Source: JADLGL01 sp963732865 (GTDB lineage Bacteria > Pseudomonadota > Alphaproteobacteria > Rhizobiales > Kaistiaceae). From it: 64,000 nucleotides of DNA. Positions 17,315-26,505 of this stretch are shown piece after piece. A program made the translations under genes and the position numbers. Within the stretch, counting starts at the first letter, position 1. Each line of letters begins with the position of its first letter. The notes beneath the pieces were generated by a model, which ran no database searches, was not told where the DNA came from, and saw only the letters and a program-made list of their open reading frames with translations. The stretch covers positions 744,001 to 808,000 of the forward strand of contig CAVTBC010000004.1 in NCBI GenBank assembly GCA_963732865.1, read 5' to 3'.

Positions 17315-18346
17315 TCAGCGCTCGGTGAGCTTCAGCTCGATGCGGCGGTTTTGCGAATAGGCTTCCGGCGTATCGCCTTCGACAAGCGGGTCGAATTCGC
17401 CGTAGCCGGCCGCGACCAGATGCTGCGGCGAGACGCCTTCGTCGATCAACAATTGCACCACCGACAGGGCGCGCGCGAAGGAGAGTTCCCAGTTGTTGGC
17501 GAATTCTCCGCCCGGCCGGATCGGCTGTGCGTCGGTGTGGCCGTTGACCTGGAGCACCCAGTCGATGTCGTCCGGGATTTCCGTTTCCAGCTGACGAACT
17601 GCCGAAGCGAGCGCGACGAGTTGGGCTCTGCCGGCGTCGTTGATCGTCGCCTCGCCAACCGGGAACAAGACCTCCGACTGGAAGACGAAGCGGTCGCCGA
17701 CGATGCGGATATCGTTGCGGTCGCCGAGAATCTCGCGGAGGCGTCCGAAGAAGTCGGAGCGATAGGTCGACAGTTCCTCGACACGCTGGGCCAGCGCCAG
17801 GTTCAGCCGGGTGCCGAGATCATCGATCGTCACTTGATTGGCGGTGTTCTGCTGATCGGCGATATCAAGCGCGTTCTGGATGGCGGCGAGCTGGTTGCGC
17901 AGAGCCTGAATCTGGGCGTTGAGGATTTCCACCTGTGACAGCGCCTGCTGGGTCAGCTGTGTCTGATCATTGAGCTGTCCTTGTAGCGTCACCGCGGTGG
18001 TGCCGGCCTCCGTGGCGGCGACAGTCTGGGTGGCCAGTTGGCCGGCGAGTTGATCGCGCTCGCCGGTGGCCGTGTCGAGGTTTCCCTGCAGCGTCGCGAT
18101 CGTATTGGTGAGATCGAAATTGTCGGTCCGTTCCATCGCGAGCTGTTGACCCAACTCGTCGATCTGGGCGCGGAGCTGGTTCAGCAACGTGTCGCGTCCG
18201 CTGATTTCGCGTGACAGGAAGAACTGCACTAGCGCGAAGATCGACAGCAAGAAGACGAACACCATGAGCAGCGTCGACAGGACGTCGACGAAGCTCGGCC
18301 AGTAGTCGATCCGGCCATGGCTGCGGCGCGAGCGGGCGTAGGCCAT
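17315..18346 (-). CDS. MotB/OmpA-type peptidoglycan-binding stator-like protein
   Basis: 343 residues. One membrane helix near 20-45 is preceded by a conserved-looking Asp (SFVDVLSTLLMVFVFLLSIF), as in MotB/TolR/ExbD stators. About residues 50-200 are a long heptad-rich, Gln/Leu-rich coiled coil. The C-terminal 140 residues are an OmpA-like domain with VNGHTDAQPI and LSFARALSVVQLLI that would grip peptidoglycan. Its ATG lies 3 bp beyond the stop of the MotA-like gene, so the two form one operon. No flagellar gene is nearby. The family is conserved in Hyphomicrobiales but its role is not settled. Confidence 0.85.
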   Translation of the reverse strand: MAYARSRRSHGRIDYWPSFVDVLSTLLMVFVFLLSIFALVQFFLSREISGRDTLLNQLRAQIDELGQQLAMERTDNFDLTNTIATLQGNLDTATGERDQLAGQLATQTVAATEAGTTAVTLQGQLNDQTQLTQQALSQVEILNAQIQALRNQLAAIQNALDIADQQNTANQVTIDDLGTRLNLALAQRVEELSTYRSDFFGRLREILGDRNDIRIVGDRFVFQSEVLFPVGEATINDAGRAQLVALASAVRQLETEIPDDIDWVLQVNGHTDAQPIRPGGEFANNWELSFARALSVVQLLIDEGVSPQHLVAAGYGEFDPLVEGDTPEAYSQNRRIELKLTER

Positions 18347-18349
18347 CGG

Positions 18350-19378
18350 CTACTCCGCTGCCGGCGTTTTTAGTGCCTCGGCAATGACTTCAAGCAGATC
18401 GTGAATCTCGCGCTGCTGCTCCGCCTGGGTCTCCACCCAGCTGCGAACGACCTGCTGCTCGCTGCGCATATGCTGGACGAGGCCCTGGATGCCTTCGGCG
18501 AGGTTGGCCATCGCGGTGGTGGCGCGCTGCGTGGTCGCGTTGCTGGCGACGCCGCCGGCTTCCTGGACGACGCGCGATAGGCGCTCGACCACGACACGGA
18601 GATCCTCGGCGGTCGTCACGCCGATCGCGTCCATGGCCGTGGGATCGAGGTCAGCGACGGTCGACAGCCAATCTTCGAGGTCGTTGTAGAAGACGCTCTG
18701 CGCCTGACCGGCCTGCAGATCGAGGAAGCCGAGGACCAGGGACCCGGCGAGGCCGAACAGCGAGGATGAGAATGCCGTGCCCATACCGCCAAGCGGCGCG
18801 GCGAGACCGTCCTTGAGGCTGTCGAAAATGAGTGTGGTGTCGCCGGATGTGACGTCGAGACCCTGGATGGTGTCGCCGACGGCGGTGACCGTTTGCAGCA
18901 ATCCCCAGAAGGTGCCGAGGAGGCCGAGAAAGACGAGCAGGCCGGTCAGATAGCGGGAAATGTCGCGGTTCTCGTCCAGCCGCATCTGAATCGAATCGAG
19001 GATCGACCGCATCGTCTGGGTCGAAATCGCCATTCGGCCGAGCCGGGCGCCAAGCAGCGAGGCCATCGGCGCCAGGAGGACTGGCGGCCGGGTGACTTCG
19101 ATGCCCGGCTCGGCGACACGGAAAGTGTTGACCCAGCGAATCTCAGGGAAAAGTCGGACGACATGGCGGAAGGCGAGCATGATGCCGATCAGCAGAACGG
19201 CGACGATCAGGCCGTTCAGCCCGGGATTCGAGTTGAAGGCGCTGAGGACTTGCTCGAACAGGATGACGGCGATGAAGACGACGATCATCAGAAAGATGAT
19301 CATCCGCCATAGATAGACCAGTGAACTCGCCAGCTTGTAGGGGTCGTAATCCCGTCTGCCCGGCCGCCGGAAAACCAC
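18350..19378 (-). CDS. MotA/TolQ/ExbB proton-channel family protein
   Basis: 342 residues with membrane segments near 25-47, 55-73 and two in the middle: LTGLLVFLGLLGTFWGLLQT and a following GTAFSSSLFGLAGSLVLGFL. The latter pair matches the MotA/ExbB core that lines the proton path. The C-terminal 100 residues are helical and probably cytoplasmic. It pairs with the OmpA-domain protein immediately downstream and probably makes a 5:2 type rotary or force-generating stator. It is distinct from the true tolQ at 36988, and no motility genes surround it. Confidence 0.85.
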   Translation of the reverse strand: MVFRRPGRRDYDPYKLASSLVYLWRMIIFLMIVVFIAVILFEQVLSAFNSNPGLNGLIVAVLLIGIMLAFRHVVRLFPEIRWVNTFRVAEPGIEVTRPPVLLAPMASLLGARLGRMAISTQTMRSILDSIQMRLDENRDISRYLTGLLVFLGLLGTFWGLLQTVTAVGDTIQGLDVTSGDTTLIFDSLKDGLAAPLGGMGTAFSSSLFGLAGSLVLGFLDLQAGQAQSVFYNDLEDWLSTVADLDPTAMDAIGVTTAEDLRVVVERLSRVVQEAGGVASNATTQRATTAMANLAEGIQGLVQHMRSEQQVVRSWVETQAEQQREIHDLLEVIAEALKTPAAE

Positions 19379-19430
19379 GCGCTTGTCCTCGAATCGCTTC
19401 GCTAAGGTGTAGCGTGAAATGTGGCCGAAT

Positions 19431-19458
19431 CGAAACCGCGTTTGGACGGTTTCGTTTT
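19431..19458 (+). terminator. Terminator-like hairpin with T-run on the plus strand
   Basis: Stem CGAAACCG/CGGTTTCG (8 bp, 8-nt loop) followed by TTTT. The T-run is on the plus strand, yet both flanking genes (MotA-like and suhB) are on the minus strand. Either it acts as a plain 3' hairpin for suhB or it ends an unrecognised short plus-strand RNA. Confidence 0.5.
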
Positions 19459-19460
19459 GG

Positions 19461-20261
19461 TCATCCCCCGGAGCGCGCTTCGGCCAGGGTCTTCAACAAC
19501 AACCGGTGCATCACCGGATTGCCGGCGACAATACCGCCGCTCGCCAAAATATTGCGGCCACCATTGAGATCGCTGATAAGTCCGCCGGCTTCCTCGATCA
19601 GCAGCATGCCCGCCGCCATGTCCCAAGGCTGCAGACCACGCTCCCAGAAGCCATCAAAACGACCAGCGGCGAGCCAGGCAAGGTCGATCGCCGCGGCGCC
19701 GCAGCGGCGGATGCCGGCGACACGGGTCATCATGTCCGGCAATTCGGCATTGAACTCGGCGTGGCCGGCCCGGCCGCGATGCGGGATGCCGGTGGCGATG
19801 ACGGCGTCGGCGAGGCCGGCACGCTGCGCCACCCGGAGGCGGCGGTCATTGAGAAAGGCCCCGTGCCCCTTTTCCGCGACGAATAACTCGTTGGAAACCG
19901 GGTTGAAAACCACGCCGGCGACGATTTCGCCATCGCGCTCCAGCGCTATCGAAATAGCAAAGATCGGGATGCCGTGGAGGAAATTCGTGGTGCCGTCGAG
20001 CGGGTCGATGATCCAGCGATGCGACTTGTCCTTGCCGGCAACGATTCCGGTCTCCTCGGTGAGGAAAGGGTAGCCGGGGCGGGCCTTTTCGAGCTCGGCC
20101 ATCAGGGTCAATTCGGCCTTGCGGTCGGCCGCCGTGACAAATTCGGCCGGGCCCTTCACCGAGACCTGCAGGTTTTCGACCTCGCCGAAATCGCGAGAGA
20201 GGGTGCGCCCGGCCTTCGTGGCGGCCTGGACCATGACATTGAGGATTGCGCTACGCGGCAT
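19461..20261 (-). CDS. suhB: Inositol monophosphatase family protein
   Basis: 266 residues. Metal-binding motif 1 is Glu70 in LTEE plus WIIDPLDGTTNF (Asp86, Asp89). Motif 2 is WDMAAGMLLIEEAGG. These are the lithium-sensitive Mg-dependent phosphatase signatures; the enzyme hydrolyses inositol-1-phosphate or related sugar phosphates. In E. coli SuhB also binds RNA polymerase/NusA. The ATG at 20261 (MPRSAILNVM) is selected over a longer ORF with unlikely coding sequence. It follows the SEL1-repeat gene on the same strand. Confidence 0.93.
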   Translation of the reverse strand: MPRSAILNVMVQAATKAGRTLSRDFGEVENLQVSVKGPAEFVTAADRKAELTLMAELEKARPGYPFLTEETGIVAGKDKSHRWIIDPLDGTTNFLHGIPIFAISIALERDGEIVAGVVFNPVSNELFVAEKGHGAFLNDRRLRVAQRAGLADAVIATGIPHRGRAGHAEFNAELPDMMTRVAGIRRCGAAAIDLAWLAAGRFDGFWERGLQPWDMAAGMLLIEEAGGLISDLNGGRNILASGGIVAGNPVMHRLLLKTLAEARSGG

Positions 20262-20364
20262 TGGAATCGATCGGTTGGCACCGGCGGTGGCCGGTAGTCG
20301 GTGGGACGGCGGCGGGAACGGGAGTAGGGGCCTGTCGAGCACAAAGCCCGTGGGCTGGCAAGGC

Positions 20365-21411
20365 TTACATTTCGCGTGCCGCCTGCAGCGCGGCCTGTTG
20401 CTCCTCGGCGGTCAGGCCATCGAAGAAGTCCTTGAGCCAAGGGTCGTCCAGGCCGGCGGCCCGGGCAAGAAGGTAGTTCTTTGCGGCCTCGACCGTGTCC
20501 TGCGGGACGCCTGCTCCGTCGGCCAGCACCTGGCCGTAACGCACCTGTCCCACCGGATTGCCGGCGAGCGCGGCACGCCGAAACCACGTGGCAGCCGTTT
20601 CCTCGTCGATATTGGCGCCGATGCCGTTGAACAGTCTGATGCCGTATTCGACCTGCGCGGCGACAAGCCCCGATTGGGCCGCCCGCAGGAGCCAGCGATT
20701 GGCGATCTGATCGCTGCGGATGACGCCCTGGCCCTGCTCATAGAGGATAGCCAGTTGGTACTCGGCCTCGGGAATCCCCTGACCGGCAGCCTGGCTCAGA
20801 TAGTTTGCCGCCTGGACGAAATCCTGCCCGCGAACACCGTCCTCCTCCAGATAGAGGAGGCCGATATTGTACTGAGCGTCGGGCAAGCCCTGCGCCGCTG
20901 CCATCTCGAAATAGTCGGCCGCCTTGGCGCGATCCTGCTCGACGCCGGCGCCGTCGATATAAGCGAGCCCTAGCGACAATTGGGCGTTGGCATCGCCGGC
21001 ATCGGCGGCAAGCTGGAACCAGCGCGCCGCCTCCGTGAGGTCCTGCGGGACGCCGAATCCTTCAGTGTAGAGGATGCCCAGCAGCGTTTGAGCCGCCCTG
21101 TTGCCTTGCTCGGCCAGCGGCTGCGCCAGATTGAAAGCGTCGTGGTAGCGGTGAATCTGATAGGCCGCATAGGCCGGGTCCGGCTCTGGCGTCGGCAGAA
21201 CCAGCGGGGGTTCGTCCCCGGGGGCGGCACCGGAGGTGTCGGCCGGGTCGGCGGCATCGCCCGGGCCATCGGCAACGGTCGCGGCTTCGGCCTGGGTTTC
21301 CGCCGTTGTCGTTGGCGCACTGTCACCCGACGTGAGCAGGTAGACGATTGTGGCTATGACCGCCAAGGCCACCAACGCCGCGGCAAGGATGATTGTGGTC
21401 CTACGGCTCAT
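20365..21411 (-). CDS. Membrane-anchored SEL1-repeat protein
   Basis: 348 residues. Residues 7-27 are one N-terminal membrane helix (IILAAALVALAVIATIVYLL). An Ala/Thr/Pro-rich linker follows to about 75. Six to seven SEL1-like repeats then run to the C-terminus, for example LGILYTEGFGVPQDLTEAAR and GLAYIDGAGVEQDRAKAADY. The ATG overlaps the stop of the ThiE-like gene (ATGA). SEL1 proteins act as assembly or signalling adaptors; the partner is unknown. Confidence 0.88.
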   Translation of the reverse strand: MSRRTTIILAAALVALAVIATIVYLLTSGDSAPTTTAETQAEAATVADGPGDAADPADTSGAAPGDEPPLVLPTPEPDPAYAAYQIHRYHDAFNLAQPLAEQGNRAAQTLLGILYTEGFGVPQDLTEAARWFQLAADAGDANAQLSLGLAYIDGAGVEQDRAKAADYFEMAAAQGLPDAQYNIGLLYLEEDGVRGQDFVQAANYLSQAAGQGIPEAEYQLAILYEQGQGVIRSDQIANRWLLRAAQSGLVAAQVEYGIRLFNGIGANIDEETAATWFRRAALAGNPVGQVRYGQVLADGAGVPQDTVEAAKNYLLARAAGLDDPWLKDFFDGLTAEEQQAALQAAREM

Positions 21412-22010
21412 GCTGTGACACTCGCATCAAGAAGTGCGTTGGCTTCGGTGACAGCTGCGCCCGGCCCCGCGGGATGGTCCCAGACGGCGCTGGCGAGCGC
21501 AATGAACTCGATCCCCGCCGCCTGCGCCGCCGCGGCATCGGCAATCTGACGTCCACCCATCAGCATGGCCGGGATCTCGAACAGCGCCGCCCACCATGCC
21601 GCCAGGTCGAAAGTATCGGCATTAGCCACCGCTTCGCCCTCGCCGCCGAGACGGCCAAAGAAGACATAGTCCGGCAGGAGTTCGCCCAGCGTCATGGCGT
21701 CGTGCCGCGAACGAATGCCGCCGGCGCCGACGATCATGTTCTGCCCAAGTGTCCGCCGTGCCGCGGCGACGTCGGCGGGGCCTGTTTCAATGTGCACGCC
21801 ATCAAGCTCCGGAAACGCCTCGGTGCCGACGGCGATTGAAGCGACAGCGTATTTCGCTGCGATGGCGGCGATTGCGGCCGCTTCGGCGCGGCCGGCCGGC
21901 ACGAACAGGAGGGATGCGACGTCACCGGCGCCAAGCGCGGCCTCAAGCAATTCGGCGAAGGCGGGGGGGAGGGGCGTCGGGGCGACGAGACTCAACCGGG
22001 TACGGACCAT
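21408..22010 (-). CDS. ThiE-like thiamine phosphate synthase family protein (divergent)
   Basis: 200-residue TIM-barrel protein. The C-terminal signature IPAMLMGGRQIADAAAAQAA and the YVFFGRL segment match the thiamine phosphate synthase/TenI family, but the classical phosphate-binding and HxGQ(E/D)D motifs are degenerate (GVHIETGPADV). It may not make thiamine phosphate. It is translationally coupled to the SEL1 protein and upstream of suhB. This divergent form is typical of an alphaproteobacterial subgroup whose substrate is uncertain. Confidence 0.72.
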   Translation of the reverse strand: MVRTRLSLVAPTPLPPAFAELLEAALGAGDVASLLFVPAGRAEAAAIAAIAAKYAVASIAVGTEAFPELDGVHIETGPADVAAARRTLGQNMIVGAGGIRSRHDAMTLGELLPDYVFFGRLGGEGEAVANADTFDLAAWWAALFEIPAMLMGGRQIADAAAAQAAGIEFIALASAVWDHPAGPGAAVTEANALLDASVTA

Positions 22011-22110
22011 GCGGTGCTTTTTCTTCCGCTGCTCGACCTGTCCTTTCGAACAGGTGTCGCGTTAACTTTGATTCGCCATAGTGACGACGGACTTAGGAAG
22101 TGGCGGACCA

Positions 22111-22157
22111 ATGATTCGGCCGGTCGGCTCCGAGAAGGAGTGGGCCGGCCGCATCAT
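22111..22157. repeat. Long imperfect inverted repeat just after the fba stop
   Basis: Arms of about 21 nt (ATGATTCGGCCGG... against its complement) pair with four mismatches around a short loop, 7 bp beyond the aldolase stop. There is no U-run on the minus strand, so it is a strong 3' hairpin, possibly a terminator or RNA-stabilising structure. Confidence 0.5.
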
Positions 22158-22163
22158 TTGTGC

Positions 22164-23195
22164 TCACGCCGCATCCCGCTCCGATGCCGGCGACCATTCG
22201 CCGGCGGTGGCGAGACTGTTCATGCGGGCGCGGTGGGCGAAAGCATGCTGCGCGGCTGTCACGTTCTCGGCCTTGCCTTGCCAGGCCATCAACGCGGCGT
22301 GCTGCAGGGCGCGGCCATAGGAGAATGACAGGCGCCACGGCGCGCCACCCAGCTGATTGATCAGCGCCAGATGTTCGGTTGCCGCTTCGTCGGACTGGCC
22401 GCCGGAGAGAAACGCGATGCCTGGCACCGCCGCCGGGACGCATTCCTTCATGACCTTCAGGGTTTTCTCCGCCACTTCGCGGGGGCCCGCCGGTTTCGCC
22501 GCGTTCTTGCCGGCGATCACCATGTTCGGCTTCAGCACCATCTGCTCGAGCCGCACGTTGGCCTCATAGAGCGCCTGAAAGACCGTCTTAAGCGTCCACT
22601 CAGTGACTTGATAGCAGGTGTCGATGTCGTGCGCGGCGACCGGCCCGTCCATCAAGACTTCCGGCTCGACGATCGGGACGATACCGGCCTCCTGGCACAG
22701 GGCGGCGTAGCGGGCGAGGGCGGCGGCGTTGGCCATGATCGCGTTCCGCGTCGGCCGGCCGGGGCCGATGTCGATGACGCCACGCCATTTGGCGAAGCGG
22801 GCGCCGAGATCGCGATATTCCGCGAGCCGCTCGCGCAGGCCGTCGAGGCCTTCGGTGATCTTCTCGTCGGGCGACAGCGCCAGGGGTTTGGCGCCTTTGT
22901 CGACCTTGATTCCGGGAATGGCGCCAACCAATTCTATCAGTTGCGGAATCGGCGTTCCGTCGGCGGCCTTTTGCCGGATCGTCTCGTCATAGAGGATAAC
23001 GCCGGAGATGTAGTCCCGCAGGGCGATGCCCGAACGAAACAACAGCTCGCGATAGTCGCGCCGCGATTCATCGGTTGAGGCGACGTTGATCTGGTCGAAC
23101 CGCTTCTTGATCGTGCCGCCGCTTTCGTCCGCGGCGAGGATGCCTTGACGGGGCGCCACCATCTTGGCGGCGATGTCTTCCAGCGTATCGCTCAT
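22164..23195 (-). CDS. fba: Class I fructose-bisphosphate aldolase
   Basis: 343 residues. The N-terminus reads TLEDIAAKMVAPRQGILAAD followed by ESGGTIKKRF, the animal/plant-type class I aldolase. The Schiff-base region is represented by LKPNMVIAGK, and FLSGGQSDE follows. It cleaves fructose-1,6-bisphosphate without a metal. It is last in the gap-pgk-fba operon. The ATG at 23195 is preferred to an in-frame ATG 33 bp upstream because the family starts there. Confidence 0.95.
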   Translation of the reverse strand: MSDTLEDIAAKMVAPRQGILAADESGGTIKKRFDQINVASTDESRRDYRELLFRSGIALRDYISGVILYDETIRQKAADGTPIPQLIELVGAIPGIKVDKGAKPLALSPDEKITEGLDGLRERLAEYRDLGARFAKWRGVIDIGPGRPTRNAIMANAAALARYAALCQEAGIVPIVEPEVLMDGPVAAHDIDTCYQVTEWTLKTVFQALYEANVRLEQMVLKPNMVIAGKNAAKPAGPREVAEKTLKVMKECVPAAVPGIAFLSGGQSDEAATEHLALINQLGGAPWRLSFSYGRALQHAALMAWQGKAENVTAAQHAFAHRARMNSLATAGEWSPASERDAA

Positions 23196-23244
23196 CGTTC
23201 GTTCTCCGCCCTGGCGCCAGTTCACCAATGCGGACGAACCGCAA

Positions 23245-24441
23245 TCAACCCTGGCGCAGCGCCTCGACGCCAGGGAGAGCCTTGCCCTCTAGCCATTCCA
23301 GGAACGCACCACCGGCGGTGGAAACGTAGCTGAACTGATCGGCGACGCCGGCATGGTTCAGGGCGGCGACAGTATCGCCGCCGCCTGCGACGGAAAGAAG
23401 GCCTTTTTCGGTGGTGAGCTTAGCGGCGTATTGCGCCGCGGCGACGGTCGCAACATCGAAGGGCGTGAGTTCGAAGGCGCCGAGCGGGCCGTTCCAGACC
23501 AAAGTCGCAGCTTTGTCGAAGGTCACCTTGACGGCTTCGATCGACGCGGGACCGACATCGAGGATCATGGCGTCGGCTGGGACGGCGTCAATCGCCACGG
23601 TTTCGGTGGGTGGATCGGCCTTGAACTCACGGGCGACGACGGCGTCAACAGGCAGCACGATCTCGCATTTGGCACCGTCGGCAGCGGCCATGATGCGGCG
23701 CGCCGTGTCGGCGAGATCCGGTTCGGCGAGTGACTTGCCGACCGCCACGCCCTTGGCGAGAAGGAAGGTGTTGGCCATGCCGCCGCCGATGACGAGTGCG
23801 TCGACCCTATTGATGAGGTTTTCGAGGAGATCAATCTTGCTCGAAACCTTGGCGCCGCCGACGACGGCGACCACCGGTCGCTTGGGCTGGCCGAGCGCGG
23901 CCTGCAAGGCCTTCAGTTCCTTCTCCATCGAGCGGCCGGCATAAGAGGGTAGCCGATGCGCGAGCCCCTCGGTCGAGGCATGGGCGCGGTGCGCGGCGGA
24001 AAAGGCGTCATTGACATAGATGTCGCCGAGCGCTGCCAGCGCTTCGGTGAAGGCAGGGTCGTTGGCCTCTTCGCCTGCGTGGAAGCGCGTGTTCTCCAGC
24101 AGGAGAATGTTGCCCGGGCCCATTTCGGCGACGGCGGCGGCGGCGATGTCGCCGATGCAATCGTCGGCAAAATCCACCGGGCGATCCAGCGCGGTGGCGA
24201 TCGCGGCGCGCACGGGTTCCAGCGACATTTCCAGATTACGCTTGCCTTTCGGACGACCGAAATGCGCCAGCAGAATCACCTTGCCGCCGGCATCGGCGAT
24301 GTCGGTGATCGTCGGTGCGGCGGCGTAGATGCGGGTGAGATCGGTGACCTCACCGTCCTTCATGGGGACGTTGAGATCGACGCGGACAAGCACGCGCTTG
24401 TCCGCGAAATCGACGTGATCGAGCGTATGAAAGTCAGCCAT
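23245..24441 (-). CDS. pgk: Phosphoglycerate kinase
   Basis: 398 residues with the substrate-binding motif VRVDLNVPMKDG at 19-30, FGRPKGKRN, and the ATP site VWNGPLGAFE plus the C-terminal GGGDTVAAL. It transfers phosphate between 1,3-bisphosphoglycerate and ADP. It lies between gap (9 bp upstream) and fba (49 bp downstream), one glycolytic/gluconeogenic operon. Confidence 0.97.
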   Translation of the reverse strand: MADFHTLDHVDFADKRVLVRVDLNVPMKDGEVTDLTRIYAAAPTITDIADAGGKVILLAHFGRPKGKRNLEMSLEPVRAAIATALDRPVDFADDCIGDIAAAAVAEMGPGNILLLENTRFHAGEEANDPAFTEALAALGDIYVNDAFSAAHRAHASTEGLAHRLPSYAGRSMEKELKALQAALGQPKRPVVAVVGGAKVSSKIDLLENLINRVDALVIGGGMANTFLLAKGVAVGKSLAEPDLADTARRIMAAADGAKCEIVLPVDAVVAREFKADPPTETVAIDAVPADAMILDVGPASIEAVKVTFDKAATLVWNGPLGAFELTPFDVATVAAAQYAAKLTTEKGLLSVAGGGDTVAALNHAGVADQFSYVSTAGGAFLEWLEGKALPGVEALRQG

Positions 24442-24450
24442 GACGCCCGC

Positions 24451-25458
<1,008 letters not shown>

Positions 25459-25844
25459 CCGTCCCTCCCAAAATCTAGCGGTCGGCGGTTCCTCCCCCCG
25501 ACGAAAGGCGGACCATAGAAACGGTCTCAGACCTCAGGTCAATGCGGCAGGCCCACGCACCAAGACCGTCGTCCGGTGCCCGATCCTTCTCTTGCGATGC
25601 GCGGTGAGGTAGCCCGTCCCCGCCTCGCGCTCCAATTAGCAGGTCATCGGCACAAATCAAACAATTGCGCGCTTTGTCGCGATCAGGTTCAGGCGCGGTC
25701 GATCTTCCCTGGTGGATGTCGTACTCGTGCAGCATTGACCTCCAGTTCGCCCGCTGTCACATCTATCAACTGCAAGCCTTTGCCCGGCCTTATTTATGGC
25801 GCCTCTCCATAATGGTGGTGACGGGACCGGCAAGGGAATGAGGG
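25459..25844. other. 386-bp divergent intergenic region upstream of gap and DUF4164
   Basis: No supported gene on either strand. A minus-strand open frame at 25475-25735 has no recognisable family and no resemblance to the transketolase C-terminus. The region should hold the gap-operon promoter and the DUF4164-zapA promoter; no clear -35/-10 or operator was identified. Confidence 0.6.
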
Positions 25845-26135
25845 ATGTCCGGCGAATTATCTGTAGTGGCGGCGTTGCAGCAGCTGGAGCAGGCGCTCTC
25901 CGCGCTCGATGATGCTGTCGAGCGCCGGGAGGACGAGGAGCGGCGGCGCGTCGACCTCGAGGCTGAACTCCATCGGGTGGGGGCCGACCGGTCGCGGCTC
26001 GCGCAGGCGCTCGATTCCGCCGAGGCGAAAGCCGCGCGATTGGAAGAGGCCAACCGTGAAGTGTCGCGCCGCCTCGTCGCGGCGATGGAATTAATCCGGG
26101 GCGTCGTCGCCCGCAACAAGCCGTCGGGGTCGTAA
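25845..26135 (+). CDS. DUF4164 family coiled-coil protein
   Basis: 96 residues, heptad-rich throughout (VAALQQLEQALSALDDAVER, then EANREVSRRLVAAMELIRGV). It matches the DUF4164 family that sits immediately upstream of zapA in Hyphomicrobiales. It is likely a small division-associated coiled coil, by association only. zapA starts 6 bp downstream. Confidence 0.85.
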   Translation: MSGELSVVAALQQLEQALSALDDAVERREDEERRRVDLEAELHRVGADRSRLAQALDSAEAKAARLEEANREVSRRLVAAMELIRGVVARNKPSGS

Positions 26136-26141
26136 CGCGCC

Positions 26142-26477
26142 ATGCCGAGTGTCAGCGTCATGATCAATGGCAAGAGTTATCGGATGGCTTGCGACGAGGG
26201 CCAGGAGCAGCATCTGCTCGGCCTCGGTGAACGTCTGAACGCGACGATCGACGATCTGCGCGGCGCGTTCGGCGAGATCGGCGACCAAAGGCTGATCGTC
26301 ATGGCTGCCATCACTATGGCCGACGAGTTGTCGGAAGAGCGCCGCCGGGTCGCGCGTTTGGAGGAGGCGATGGACAAGCTGCGGCAGGCCGGCGCCGACG
26401 AACAGCTCACCAAGGCGATCGCCGGCGCCGCCGACAAGATCGGTGACATCGCCCGCCGCCTCAACGCCGAGCGCTAG
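26142..26477 (+). CDS. zapA: Cell division protein ZapA
   Basis: 111 residues. The N-terminal globular part has VMINGKSYRMACDEGQEQHL and LGERLNATIDDL. A coiled coil follows to the end (EERRRVARLEEAMDKLR). ZapA cross-bridges FtsZ filaments. The gene order DUF4164-zapA-[insert]-6S RNA-fthC matches the widely conserved zapA-ssrS-fau arrangement. Confidence 0.93.
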   Translation: MPSVSVMINGKSYRMACDEGQEQHLLGLGERLNATIDDLRGAFGEIGDQRLIVMAAITMADELSEERRRVARLEEAMDKLRQAGADEQLTKAIAGAADKIGDIARRLNAER

Positions 26478-26505
26478 GCGCTCCGGACCAGACTTCAGGT
26501 GAAGC

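Noticed and set aside
17315..19378. Zorya-type defence (ZorA/ZorB) interpretation of the MotA/OmpA pair
   Set aside because: No ZorC, ZorD or ZorE-like helicase or nuclease lies nearby, and the neighbours are rpmE and suhB in a conserved housekeeping setting.
25475..25735. Possible transketolase remnant upstream of gap
   Set aside because: The translated frame shows none of the transketolase C-terminal motifs; nothing supports a relic.
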